Origin: Flammeovirgaceae bacterium BBD 1991-12
Lineage (GTDB): Bacteria; Bacteroidota; Bacteroidia; Cytophagales; Cyclobacteriaceae
Assembly: GCA_001657315.1 (NCBI GenBank)
Contig: LYSV01000030.1
Location: 1 to 64,000 of the forward strand
Direction: 5' to 3'
DNA length: 64,000 nucleotides
Shown: piece after piece, positions 36,325-45,679 of the stretch
Position numbering within the stretch: the first letter of the stretch is position 1
Layout of the letters: each line of letters opens with the position of its first letter
Made by a program: the position numbers and the translations under genes
Notes under the pieces: model-generated
Seen by the model: only the letters and a program-made list of their open reading frames with translations
The model's database searches: none
Told to the model about the DNA's origin: nothing

Positions 36325-38868
36325 GTGAAGCCTTCGCCTCCAAATCGTCCATTACGTTTCCTCCGCTGGTTTTGTCGGGAGGACTATCTCGAGGAGATAG
36401 AGGGAGACCTGGTGGAGGTATTTGAAAAGCAATATGAAAGTTCACCACGTACGGCCCGATGGTGGTTCACCTCGAATGTGATCCGATACTTCAGGCCGGA
36501 GTTTGTTAAATCATTTGCATCAGGTTATTCCCCAAATACAATCGCTATGTTCCGTCATAACTTCTTACTTACCTACCGGATATTTAAACGTTACAAAAGC
36601 TCATTTTTCATCAACCTGACCGGATTATCGGTAGGGCTTGCCTCAGCCCTCTTGATCTTCCTGTGGGTAAATGATGAACTGAAAATTGACAAGTTCCATG
36701 AAAAGGATGATCAACTCTATCAGGTCTATCACAATGTGCATCGTTCCGATGGTATTACAACTATGGGGAATACATCATATCATTTTTTTAAAGATCTGAA
36801 AGAGGAAATGCCGGAAGTGGAATACGCCGTTGCAGTTATGTACAGAAGAGAATTCACGCTTTCATTTGAAAACATCAATATAAAGGCAACGGGCCAATAT
36901 GTTAGTGAGGATTTCTTCAACGTTTTTTCATTCCGTCTTACCCATGGGGATAAAGATCAGGTACTGAATGACCATAGTTCCATCATACTGTCGAGTGAGC
37001 TGGCCATGAATTTATTCGGTACCACCAAAAGTGTTCTGGGTAAATTTGTGGAATTCCAGCATGGTAAGCTGTACAGCGTTTCAGGGATCTTTGAAGACGT
37101 ACCTTCCAACTCTTCCGAGCAGTTTGATTTTTTATTGCCCCTGGAAGAAGGAAGCGGCGGTGGTATTCGCACCTATATCGTGTTAAGGGAAGGCACTAAA
37201 ATCGATCTGTTCAATGATAAGATAGCTGATTTCAAACAAAGAAAGGATGCCCCTATGCGCATCAATTATTTTCTAAAGCACTATTCGGATTACTATTTAT
37301 ATAATATTTACAAGAATGGAAAGCAGGCCGGTGGTAGGATAGAGAACGTAAGATTATTTTCTGCAATCGCTGTCCTCATTATAGTGATTGCCAGTATCAA
37401 TTTCATGAACCTTTCTACTGCCCGAGCCTCCCGGAGGAGCAGGGAGGTGGGCATAAAGAAGGCGGTTGGAGCGGGGCGCAGGTCACTTATTTTCCAGTAC
37501 CTGGGAGAGTCTGTGTTCATGGCCTTTTCGTCATTGCTAGTCGCCATTATCACCGTATTGGTCCTACTGCCACATTTCAACACCCTTACCGGGAAGCAAC
37601 TGGCATTGGATGCTGATCTTAATCTTATATCATCCATCCTGATCATCACCTTACTTACCGGGCTTGTGGCGGGCAGTTACTCTGCTTTATATCTTTCCGG
37701 ATTTAAACCTGCCACAGTGTTGAAAGGAGGCCTTACCAATTCATCCGGAGGGCAATGGGCCCGAAGAGGATTAGTGGTATTTCAGTTTGCACTATCCGTA
37801 ATACTGATCGTATCTGTTATTGTGGTTTTCAAACAAATAGAATACGTGCAGACAAAAAACCTGGGCTATGACAGGGAGAATATCCTGTACTTTGACATGG
37901 AAGGGAAGGTTGCCGAAAGTCCGGGCAGCTTTCTTTCAGAAGTTAAAAATATACCCGGAGTAGTTACTGCTTCAAGCCTTGATCACAGTATGTCAGGCTG
38001 GTATAGAGCTACCTCCGATGTCCAATGGGTGGGGAAGGACCCGGATACCCATATTGGCTGGGAGATCTTCCTGATAAACTATGACCTTATTGAAACGCTG
38101 GGTATGGAAATGGCAGAAGGACGGTCCTTTTCACGAGATTTTGTTTCCGACAGCTCAAGGATCATTGTCAATGAAACTGCCATTAACCTTATGAAGTTTA
38201 CTGATCCGGTAGGCGAATCCGTTAAATTTGGTAGTCACGAATATGAAATTGTAGGCGTGGTCAACGATTTTCACTACACTTCTCTCCGTTACAAACTGGT
38301 CCCTGTGGTCATGTTTTTAACTCCAAACATAACCGGAAAGATCATGGCCAGGATTGAAGCAGGAAGGGAGCCTGAAACCATCAAACAGCTTGAGGCGCTT
38401 CATCAAAGCTACAATCCGGGTTTTGTGATGGACTACAAATTCCAGGAACACAACTATCAGGCCTTATACAAGGCAGAGGAGCTGGTTGCCACACTATCCA
38501 GGTACTTTGCCGGGATTGCCGTTTTGGTTTCCTGCCTGGGGTTATTGGGACTGGCAGCTTTTACCGCTGACAGAAGGCTAAAAGAGATGGGTATTCGAAA
38601 GATCCTGGGTGCCGGCAATTTCAGTATTATTCGTCTTTTATCGGATGATTTCACCCGGATAGTGCTTGTAGCGATTGTCATTGCTTTGCCTGTAAGCTAT
38701 TTTATGACGGCAAAATGGTTGGAAGGCTTTGCTTTTCGGATCGAGCTGGAATGGTGGTTTTTCGTCATCGCTGGTTTGGCTGCCCTGTTGATCGCATGGC
38801 TGACAGTGGGGGTCCAAACAATAAAGGCCGCCCACATGAATCCGGTTGAGTGCCTGAGGGACGAGTAA
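36325..38868 (+). CDS. FtsX/MacB-type permease with second-type prefix domain, P10
   Basis: 847 residues from GTG 36325, 3 bp after P9; the shortest of the ten, with its loss mainly in the first periplasmic domain (LPLEEGSGGGIRTYIVL region). Internal Met75. Small departures at conserved places: SINFMNLSTARASRRSREVG (Ser for Cys) and GSYSALYLSG (Ser for Pro), plus AAFTADRRLKEMGIRKILGAG. It is the last gene of the operon; tail NPVECLRDE. These changes may reflect relaxed selection at the end of the array. Confidence 0.9.
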   Translation: MKPSPPNRPLRFLRWFCREDYLEEIEGDLVEVFEKQYESSPRTARWWFTSNVIRYFRPEFVKSFASGYSPNTIAMFRHNFLLTYRIFKRYKSSFFINLTGLSVGLASALLIFLWVNDELKIDKFHEKDDQLYQVYHNVHRSDGITTMGNTSYHFFKDLKEEMPEVEYAVAVMYRREFTLSFENINIKATGQYVSEDFFNVFSFRLTHGDKDQVLNDHSSIILSSELAMNLFGTTKSVLGKFVEFQHGKLYSVSGIFEDVPSNSSEQFDFLLPLEEGSGGGIRTYIVLREGTKIDLFNDKIADFKQRKDAPMRINYFLKHYSDYYLYNIYKNGKQAGGRIENVRLFSAIAVLIIVIASINFMNLSTARASRRSREVGIKKAVGAGRRSLIFQYLGESVFMAFSSLLVAIITVLVLLPHFNTLTGKQLALDADLNLISSILIITLLTGLVAGSYSALYLSGFKPATVLKGGLTNSSGGQWARRGLVVFQFALSVILIVSVIVVFKQIEYVQTKNLGYDRENILYFDMEGKVAESPGSFLSEVKNIPGVVTASSLDHSMSGWYRATSDVQWVGKDPDTHIGWEIFLINYDLIETLGMEMAEGRSFSRDFVSDSSRIIVNETAINLMKFTDPVGESVKFGSHEYEIVGVVNDFHYTSLRYKLVPVVMFLTPNITGKIMARIEAGREPETIKQLEALHQSYNPGFVMDYKFQEHNYQALYKAEELVATLSRYFAGIAVLVSCLGLLGLAAFTADRRLKEMGIRKILGAGNFSIIRLLSDDFTRIVLVAIVIALPVSYFMTAKWLEGFAFRIELEWWFFVIAGLAALLIAWLTVGVQTIKAAHMNPVECLRDE

Positions 38869-38963
38869 GTTTAATGTGTTCCTCCATAAGGAACACGAAT
38901 TTTGTAGTTCGGAGACGAGATTTATTTATTTGGCCCTGCCAAGTACTTCTTTGGATACCTGGT

Positions 38964-39413
38964 TCAACAAGGAAACCGGGTGTCCCAGAAGAAGTTCTGT
39001 ACTTCCAGCAACTTCACTTTTTCATTAAAATCAGGATGACTTGTATTGATAACAAAGTTATATTCGGTAGGGATGACGGCGGAAGGAACTTTCAATACCA
39101 GGGATCTATTCGATTCGTACCATATGCTGCCTATTGTCTGTGTCTGAGAATATGCGCTGAGGGAATACCAGTTTATTGGTAAATCATCCGGCTTGAGATC
39201 ATCCATTGAATCCCCGGCGATATCGATAAGCATAATTTTGAAAGGATCTACCGGACGGATGCCATTGGTATGGGCCAATAATTCAAGAGCACATAATGAT
39301 ACGCTCTGGGAGGTATAAATGACATATTGTTTGGATCTGTTCCAACGGTTGGCTACCCCGGAACTCAGTAGTGCATCAGCATATCGCGCTTTTGCCAATC
39401 GATAGGCAATCAT
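38964..39413 (-). CDS. RES-domain toxin (NAD+ phosphorylase type)
   Basis: 149 residues, the usual RES length. MIAYRLAKARYADALLSSG supplies the N-terminal Arg, and IYTSQSVSLCALELLAHT the Glu-containing helix that names the domain. The later segment GSIWYESNRSLVLKVPSAVIPTEYNFVINTSHPDF is also typical. RES toxins degrade NAD+ with phosphate and halt growth. The gene follows its antitoxin, overlapping it by 4 bp (ATGA). Confidence 0.88.
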   Translation of the reverse strand: MIAYRLAKARYADALLSSGVANRWNRSKQYVIYTSQSVSLCALELLAHTNGIRPVDPFKIMLIDIAGDSMDDLKPDDLPINWYSLSAYSQTQTIGSIWYESNRSLVLKVPSAVIPTEYNFVINTSHPDFNEKVKLLEVQNFFWDTRFPC

Positions 39414-39835
39414 GCGTTATCGCCATATTCTATGCCAGTAAGACGATCATCGGTAAAGCGGATACCACTTATCGTAGTGAGGAAATCCATGGGTGCATCG
39501 CCATCAAAAAAATGATTCGGCTTTTCCAGCCATTCATTGAACAACGACTGACTGCCAAAAACAGAAACTCCATGCTTGTAAAGTGATAAAAGTGCCAGCA
39601 CATGCTCCTGCAAGTGTGGCTTCATGGACACAGTTTTGCTTTTGTAATTTCGGAAAGTTTTTACATTAAGATTGAGCGATACAGAAAGGATCTCATCTTT
39701 CAGACCGGAAAGGTCTTTCAGATTGTTCAAATGATCTGAAGTGATCTTGTTTGAGCGAACAGCATAAAGCATCTCTGGCTCAGATACCTGACCAGGAACT
39801 GCACTAACTTTTGCTTTGTATTTCTTTTCTTTCAC
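39410..39835 (-). CDS. Xre/MbcA/ParS-type antitoxin
   Basis: 141 residues. The N-terminal part (LKDEILSVSLNLNVKTFRNYKSKT) is a helix-turn-helix-like segment. The C-terminal part has the MbcA/ParS/Xre toxin-binding pattern: LLSLYKHGVSVFGSQSLFNEWLEKPNHFFDGDAPMDFL. It neutralises the downstream RES toxin and probably represses the pair. Antitoxin-first order with a 4 bp overlap is standard. The module lies just after the permease array on the opposite strand. Confidence 0.85.
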   Translation of the reverse strand: MKEKKYKAKVSAVPGQVSEPEMLYAVRSNKITSDHLNNLKDLSGLKDEILSVSLNLNVKTFRNYKSKTVSMKPHLQEHVLALLSLYKHGVSVFGSQSLFNEWLEKPNHFFDGDAPMDFLTTISGIRFTDDRLTGIEYGDNA

Positions 39836-39993
39836 ATTTCAAAAATAGGTATTTTTTCTCTTTTAAAAAAGCATTTTTACCTTTTAGTTTTATTTCAATT
39901 GAAAACTGAGTCTTAAATCATAAGCCGTAAATCCCGAGTCTTAAGCACTACATCTCAATATCAGATAAGTCCGCAACCCAAAGTTGACAAAAC

Positions 39994-40028
39994 CTTCTAA
40001 CTTCTAACTTCCGACTTCCGACTTCCAG
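39994..40028. repeat. Five tandem 7 bp units (CTTCTAA/CTTCCGA)
   Basis: Units read CTTCTAA twice, CTTCCGA twice and CTTCCAG once. It is an intergenic simple-sequence repeat just upstream of the M1 peptidase stop. Copy number may vary between strains; no function assigned. Confidence 0.7.
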
Positions 40029-40073
40029 CCTCTAACTATCAACCGGTAGAGAAAACCCACCTTCCCTGGCCAC

Positions 40074-43000
40074 TCACTTATTCCTGATCTTTACATTTAA
40101 ATAAAATTGTTCCTGGTTCACTTTTAGATTGCTTTTGTACGTCTCTGGCAGTTGGATCTTCTGCCAATCAAGGGTGGGATATAAAAAAGCAGGGTCTTCC
40201 TCACCTATGGTATACTGCACCGGCATGCTGAAGTTCTTTATGGCCGTTGCCCAGCGGTATTTTACATAATGTTTTCCTTCCTCATCTTCAAACATCAGTT
40301 CCAGTGTTGGGATCTGCGTAGTACGCAGGTACTGATCAAAGAACGCAGTATAGTCTGTACCTGTTTTTTGATTAACGTATTGCACAACATCTTCCGTAGT
40401 GATTGTTTTGTACCGAAAATCAGCAGGGATCCCCTTCAGTATGGAAAACCAGATACTGTCATTACTGATCACATGGCGTAGCGTGTTCAGCATAACTGCG
40501 CCTTTCAGGTACATATCGTTAATATTGTAATGAATATGATTCACGCCGAATTTCCCAATGATCGGCATTTCGTTCTCCACGCCATCCTTCATGGCGCTGA
40601 GATATAATTGTGATTTCTCATAACCATACTGATCCTCTATGTACAGCGCCTCAGCATACGTGGCAAAAGCCTCATGGATCCAGAGCTCAGCATTATCCGT
40701 ACAGCTAACGCTGTTGCCCCACCACTCATGGGCCGTTTCATGCAGTACAATCTGGCCTTCTATCTGCCCCATCCGCAGATCATCTTCCAGAAATTCAAAG
40801 TCATAGTCTTCATATTCACTGAAATATTCATACCCAAGGGATACGCAGCTCTGGTGCTCCATCGCATGCGGCGTTTCCACTAATTTAAAGCCATCACGGG
40901 GAAAGGGATACTTCCCGAAAAACTTTTCGTAGGTCTGAAGCATGGGCTTTACCATTTTTACTTTTTTCCGGGTATTTTCACGGTTGTAACGCATCACATA
41001 ATAATCCAAGTCCAGGGTATCGGTGCCACTCACATACTCGTCAGCAAAATGAGTATACTTCCCTGCATTCAGCGTGAGGTTATAATTATTGATGGGATAG
41101 GAAACGAACCAGTCATATCGGGTCTTACCATTTTCGAGGGATGTTTTATGACGTAATCGTCCATTTGAGACCACATCAAGGTCAGCAGGTACCGTAATGC
41201 TGATGGCAGCGCTGTCTGGTTCGTCGGAAAGGTGGTCCTTATTGGGCCACCACCCGCTGGCGCCATAGCCCTGACAGATGGCCTGTAGCCATGGATTCTC
41301 TTCATCGTCTTTCAGCCAGAGGAAGGAGCCATACATGGGGATATCCATGTTCATATCCACCGGGTGACCTGAATAAAAGACAATGATCTCCTCTACCGAG
41401 CCTTTTGGGAGCGTTTCAGGAAAATCTATGTAAACGGCATTGAACTCACGCTCAAAATGCAGTATTCTGCCACGGAAAGTTATGCTGTCAATGGACATTT
41501 CCGAGTACAGATCGATCTGTATCCTGTCCATAGGATCGACCACCCTGAACCGGATAAGGCTGCTTCCGCGAATGACCTCTTCCACGGGAAAAACTTCTAC
41601 ATCGAGGTGATAGAATCCTACATCGAAACTGGTTCTCAGAGGGGTCAAGGTTCCCTGAAGTGTATCCAGTTTTGTAAATGTATATTTCCGGTCCGGACCA
41701 TTGAATGCTTCGGGATCTTCGCCAAATCTCTCTTCCAGTGAAGAGACGGATTGGTTCAATGCAGCTTCCAGCCGCTTGTTCAATGGATTTGATTTTACGA
41801 AGTTGTAGTTATTCCAAAAAACTGCATTGTATTTTCTTTGCTGTTCAAAAATAGCATTCTCCCTCCTGCCCCGTTGTTTCTTCAGATCGGATAGTATTTT
41901 TTTATCGGTTATTACATCATTGGTCATGAATTCCGTATAAAGCTCTCCTTCCTGAACAATTTCATGGCTCAAGGGGTCTCTCATTTCCCATGTCCAATGC
42001 TGCCTCATGTAGCTCAGATAGGGCACCCCTTCAAATCTGCGGAACCGGATGGTATTGTTTATCGATTTCATCTCCTGGGAAGAGTCTTTGGGATTCAGGT
42101 ATATGTAACCCTCCTCCGGAGCTCTTGCATTCAGATCAATTCTCAATATAGCCAGATCCTTTACACTGATATACAACGTGTATTTGGCGTAATTGTCATC
42201 AGCACATGCCGATATAACATAAACATCTTCACGATTTTCATTCAACATCACGTTTTCAATTTTGTATTCAAGGTCATTGGGAAGATCCAGCACCCCCTCT
42301 ATGGCCATATTGGCCTTCATATACCGGTATTTGACCGGGTTTTGTTTAAAGAAAAATGCAAAGTTGTTGCCTGTGAACCCCGGATACTTTATCAATCGCA
42401 CTTCATCGACATATATTTTTTCAGTCATGGACCGGGGGGCTGTTTTGGAGTAACCTTTGTCATATACTGAAAGAGCCGCTTCGGCTATGCTTGCATTTGT
42501 GCTGTCATCACCTATGTTTATGATAAACCAATCCCGATAGAACCCCTTAAGCATATATTCCCTGCCAGGGTAGGCATTGGCAATATTCTTAATAGCATTT
42601 TGCACTATTTCCCGTGCATGAAGGGCAGTATCACTTACCACAATTTCTTCTAAAATCATGGCGTCTTTTTTTAAGTGGATAGTTTCTGGTTTTGAACCAA
42701 GCATTTCTGCTACGGTCATGGTGTAACTCCTGTATCCCAGACTGGAGATCACCAGCGTATCGTTTAAATGCCTGACCGGAATTTTGAAATCAAACTGGCC
42801 TAGATCGTTGGAAACCGTACCTTTTGCAGTTCCTTTAAGGCTGATATGAGCCAGTCCTATGGCAGATCCGCCTGACTCATCTAACAGGGTAGCGGAGATC
42901 TTAATAAAAGTCTCTTGTATCAAAGAATCATTGTCCACACTGTTGCCCGATTGGTCCATGCGTGAACTGTCCTTTTCCAAAACTCCGGGCTGCAGATCAA

Positions 43001-44219
43001 AGTCATCCCAGAAATCCGGATCATACAGACTTTCAATAAATCGTTCGGTCTCCCACCAGGGAGTGCCCTTCTGAGACAAAAACTTTATGGAGTCAGGTAT
43101 TGAAAAATTGCGCTTTACCGAGTCCGTTGAATATTGAACCGTTACAGTTACCGGTACTTCTTCCAGATTTCTTTTTTTACTGGAAATGAGAAACTGCTTA
43201 CTTGAATTGACCTCATTGAAATACCATTTATCTCCAATAAGTCTGTAGTTCAGTGTTTCCTTCCATTCTCCCTGATTATATCTCACTTTGTAAAGTGAAG
43301 ACATTAGTTTATAGCCTAATGCACTTTTGAATATCCTGAACATATTGGGAGTGGAAACAAAATCAACCTTTACAAAGGCCAGTGTTTCTTCATCAAGAAA
43401 TAACGCGCCATTCCAGTAAGCTTTTCTTTTACCTTTTTTTGGTTTTATTCCTATTTTGTAGGTCCTTCTTTTATTGATAAATACCAGACCTTCAATCTCA
43501 AAATCATACAAAGCCATGAATTTTTCATACTCCCTGTTCAGGGAACTAAAATCCTTGACAACATCCCTGTTTTCCAACTGATGAGGGCTGTTTTCCCAGT
43601 CCAGCATTGTTTTAAGCTTCCAGTCCTTTATCTCTGTAGGCTTTGTTCTTACCTGCCTCAGATGAACAGAATCTGCCGGTGGCTTACTGCTTTTCTGAAC
43701 CTGGCCTAAAGGTGGCTTGAAAATATCCAGAAAAGCCTCTGTATAACGGATAGTTGTATCTCCCAGAACAGACGACATTTTGTAATATCCAGAAAGCATA
43801 GTGGCGGAAGTGTCATAATTCTCCGGTATTTTTCGAAAGGCCTCCCCCAAAAGCTCAAGCGGGTCTTTTGGTGTTACAACCACCTCCTGTAGTTGTATGA
43901 TATCCTGCTCCAGCCTGATCTCCGGCATTGACTTATTCAGGCCCTGTAGTGATACTTGTACGGGTTTATAGCCCAGGCAGGAAAACTGTAGCATCCGGGA
44001 CCGGTATTGCTCAGAGTAGCTGATGGTAAAATTACCATGAAGATCCGATATGGCGCCAATGCGGGTGCCTTCAATAAAAATGTGAACAAAGGGAATTCCT
44101 TCCAGGGTTTGCTTGTCAATCACCTTTCCATGCATACGGATATTCTGCCCATATACCTGAAATGTACCTATGAGGAAAAACGTAAAAATGAGGAGTTTTA
44201 AAACACAGTAGTTGTTCAT
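40074..44219 (-). CDS. Very large M1 family metallopeptidase with N-terminal carboxypeptidase-regulatory-like domains
   Basis: About 1381 residues from ATG 44219, chosen because it opens a clean signal peptide (MNNYCVLKLLIFTFFLIGTF, then QVYGQ). After it there is a CarboxypepD_reg-like domain (MHGKVIDKQTLEGIPFVHIF; about residues 25-110) and a second one near 445-530 (ISATLLDESGGSAIGLAHIS). Each is followed by an unassigned beta-rich domain. The M1 gluzincin domain fills the C-terminal third: HETAHEWW (HExxH zinc site, about residue 1160), then ELWIHEAFATYAEALY with the third zinc ligand Glu. It probably trims peptides at the cell surface or periplasm. Ordinary M1 enzymes are 600-900 residues. 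Confidence 0.9.
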   Translation of the reverse strand: MNNYCVLKLLIFTFFLIGTFQVYGQNIRMHGKVIDKQTLEGIPFVHIFIEGTRIGAISDLHGNFTISYSEQYRSRMLQFSCLGYKPVQVSLQGLNKSMPEIRLEQDIIQLQEVVVTPKDPLELLGEAFRKIPENYDTSATMLSGYYKMSSVLGDTTIRYTEAFLDIFKPPLGQVQKSSKPPADSVHLRQVRTKPTEIKDWKLKTMLDWENSPHQLENRDVVKDFSSLNREYEKFMALYDFEIEGLVFINKRRTYKIGIKPKKGKRKAYWNGALFLDEETLAFVKVDFVSTPNMFRIFKSALGYKLMSSLYKVRYNQGEWKETLNYRLIGDKWYFNEVNSSKQFLISSKKRNLEEVPVTVTVQYSTDSVKRNFSIPDSIKFLSQKGTPWWETERFIESLYDPDFWDDFDLQPGVLEKDSSRMDQSGNSVDNDSLIQETFIKISATLLDESGGSAIGLAHISLKGTAKGTVSNDLGQFDFKIPVRHLNDTLVISSLGYRSYTMTVAEMLGSKPETIHLKKDAMILEEIVVSDTALHAREIVQNAIKNIANAYPGREYMLKGFYRDWFIINIGDDSTNASIAEAALSVYDKGYSKTAPRSMTEKIYVDEVRLIKYPGFTGNNFAFFFKQNPVKYRYMKANMAIEGVLDLPNDLEYKIENVMLNENREDVYVISACADDNYAKYTLYISVKDLAILRIDLNARAPEEGYIYLNPKDSSQEMKSINNTIRFRRFEGVPYLSYMRQHWTWEMRDPLSHEIVQEGELYTEFMTNDVITDKKILSDLKKQRGRRENAIFEQQRKYNAVFWNNYNFVKSNPLNKRLEAALNQSVSSLEERFGEDPEAFNGPDRKYTFTKLDTLQGTLTPLRTSFDVGFYHLDVEVFPVEEVIRGSSLIRFRVVDPMDRIQIDLYSEMSIDSITFRGRILHFEREFNAVYIDFPETLPKGSVEEIIVFYSGHPVDMNMDIPMYGSFLWLKDDEENPWLQAICQGYGASGWWPNKDHLSDEPDSAAISITVPADLDVVSNGRLRHKTSLENGKTRYDWFVSYPINNYNLTLNAGKYTHFADEYVSGTDTLDLDYYVMRYNRENTRKKVKMVKPMLQTYEKFFGKYPFPRDGFKLVETPHAMEHQSCVSLGYEYFSEYEDYDFEFLEDDLRMGQIEGQIVLHETAHEWWGNSVSCTDNAELWIHEAFATYAEALYIEDQYGYEKSQLYLSAMKDGVENEMPIIGKFGVNHIHYNINDMYLKGAVMLNTLRHVISNDSIWFSILKGIPADFRYKTITTEDVVQYVNQKTGTDYTAFFDQYLRTTQIPTLELMFEDEEGKHYVKYRWATAIKNFSMPVQYTIGEEDPAFLYPTLDWQKIQLPETYKSNLKVNQEQFYLNVKIRNK

Positions 44220-44433
44220 AGCCATTCTAAAAATCTCCCCTAAAAAAGCCCCGATTATGGCTTGCAATCCTCTCAAATCCTGATTTGAGAAGTATTTTTA
44301 ATATTTTAAGGCCTTCCTGGCTTCAAGCCACCTTGTATGTCAAATAACCTGTAGGTTCCCAAAAAGGTCCGGTGAGCCGCTCTCCTGCTACCGTTCATTT
44401 TGCCTGAAGTATACAGGCCTGGCCGGGATACCT

Positions 44434-45570
44434 TCATCCTGATTGCCGTGACAGGTACTCCCGCGGCGACATACCGGTGTTGTTTTTAAAGGCACGCTGA
44501 AAAGTGGCCTGAGAGTTAAACCCCGATTCCAGCGCTATGCCGGAGATGGTCAGATGCTGGCTTTCGCGGGAGTTAAGTTTTTTACGGACCTCACGTACCC
44601 GGTAATCATTGACAAAATCATTAAAGGTCTGTTGTGAATACTGGTTAAGGATAGCGGAGATCGTTTTGGTATGGATGCCGGTATGTTCCGCCAGTCTGCT
44701 ACGGTTCAGCGCTGGGTCAAGGTAAAGCCGGTCATTTTCCATGGCATGCCGAAGTTGTGCCATTAGCTTTTCCGCTCTGGAAGCGGAAATAGAGGAGGAA
44801 GAAGACCCTGATGCTTTTAAGAATATCATTTTTGTGCGCCAGTAGCCCACAAATGCGATCCAGTAAATAAAAACAACAAGCGCCAGCTCTATAGGATAGT
44901 AGTATGAGTCATACTTCAACTCAAAAACCACGGGCGCCAGCAGGGTCAACGGCCATGCAATTGCCATCACCATCATACAAAGCAGCAGTGCCCGGATCCA
45001 TTTGTGGATGCCCTTTCCTGCTTCCCGTGAAATATAAGATACCGGGCGGTGAGCACCAGCATTCCGGTATAGTCTGAATGACAGATATAAATAAACGAAA
45101 AAGGTAACTACACTTAAAAGTTCCGCATAGCTGTAATAGAGGCCATCCAGTCCGTCCAGAAGGCCATTGTTGGGCAGTATGTCATAAATGATCAAAAGGT
45201 ACAGGCTTATAATGACCATCCGGAACGTAAACTGAAACAACGGTGGAGCATACCACACCAGCACTTCTTTCATGGACAATGGCCTTTCCGGATCAAGTAA
45301 CGACTGTATATAGAGATAAAGACTTGGACCCAGCGTATAGATCATCACGAAGGGAAACAGGTCAAAAAAGAAAATATACAGGCCCAGTTTCGAGCTCCAG
45401 TTGAAGGTCTCCAACCCGTTGTAGGCCAGTGCAAACATAAAAACACTCAGGAATCCGGCTCCCGGATGTTTTTTGTTGGTCAGCAGGATAATACCGAAGA
45501 TGAGCCCCTGCAATGCCCCAAAGAGAATGAGCAGGTTGATCCAGCTAAAATCGAGATCCATATTGGCCAT
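44434..45570 (-). CDS. Membrane-embedded AraC family transcriptional regulator
   Basis: 378 residues. The N-terminal 240 residues hold about seven hydrophobic segments (for example NLLILFGALQGLIFGIILL and ALLLCMMVMAIAWPLTLLAPVVF). After a Ser-rich linker the C-terminal 100 residues are an AraC HTH: RSRLAEHTGIHTKTISAILNQ, then ISGIALESGFNSQATFQRAF and the TGMSPREYL end motif. A sensor in the inner membrane coupled to a DNA-binding domain is common in Bacteroidota. The target is unknown; the neighbouring surface genes on the same strand are candidates. Confidence 0.88.
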   Translation of the reverse strand: MANMDLDFSWINLLILFGALQGLIFGIILLTNKKHPGAGFLSVFMFALAYNGLETFNWSSKLGLYIFFFDLFPFVMIYTLGPSLYLYIQSLLDPERPLSMKEVLVWYAPPLFQFTFRMVIISLYLLIIYDILPNNGLLDGLDGLYYSYAELLSVVTFFVYLYLSFRLYRNAGAHRPVSYISREAGKGIHKWIRALLLCMMVMAIAWPLTLLAPVVFELKYDSYYYPIELALVVFIYWIAFVGYWRTKMIFLKASGSSSSSISASRAEKLMAQLRHAMENDRLYLDPALNRSRLAEHTGIHTKTISAILNQYSQQTFNDFVNDYRVREVRKKLNSRESQHLTISGIALESGFNSQATFQRAFKNNTGMSPREYLSRQSG

Positions 45571-45679
45571 GTTCTTTAACGAAAGAAGTCAGTGTTAATG
45601 ATAGGTATAATCCAACAACTTTCAGGCCATAAGTTACCAAAATAAGGTCAGGTGAAACCGCCGCTAACCGGGTCTGTAT

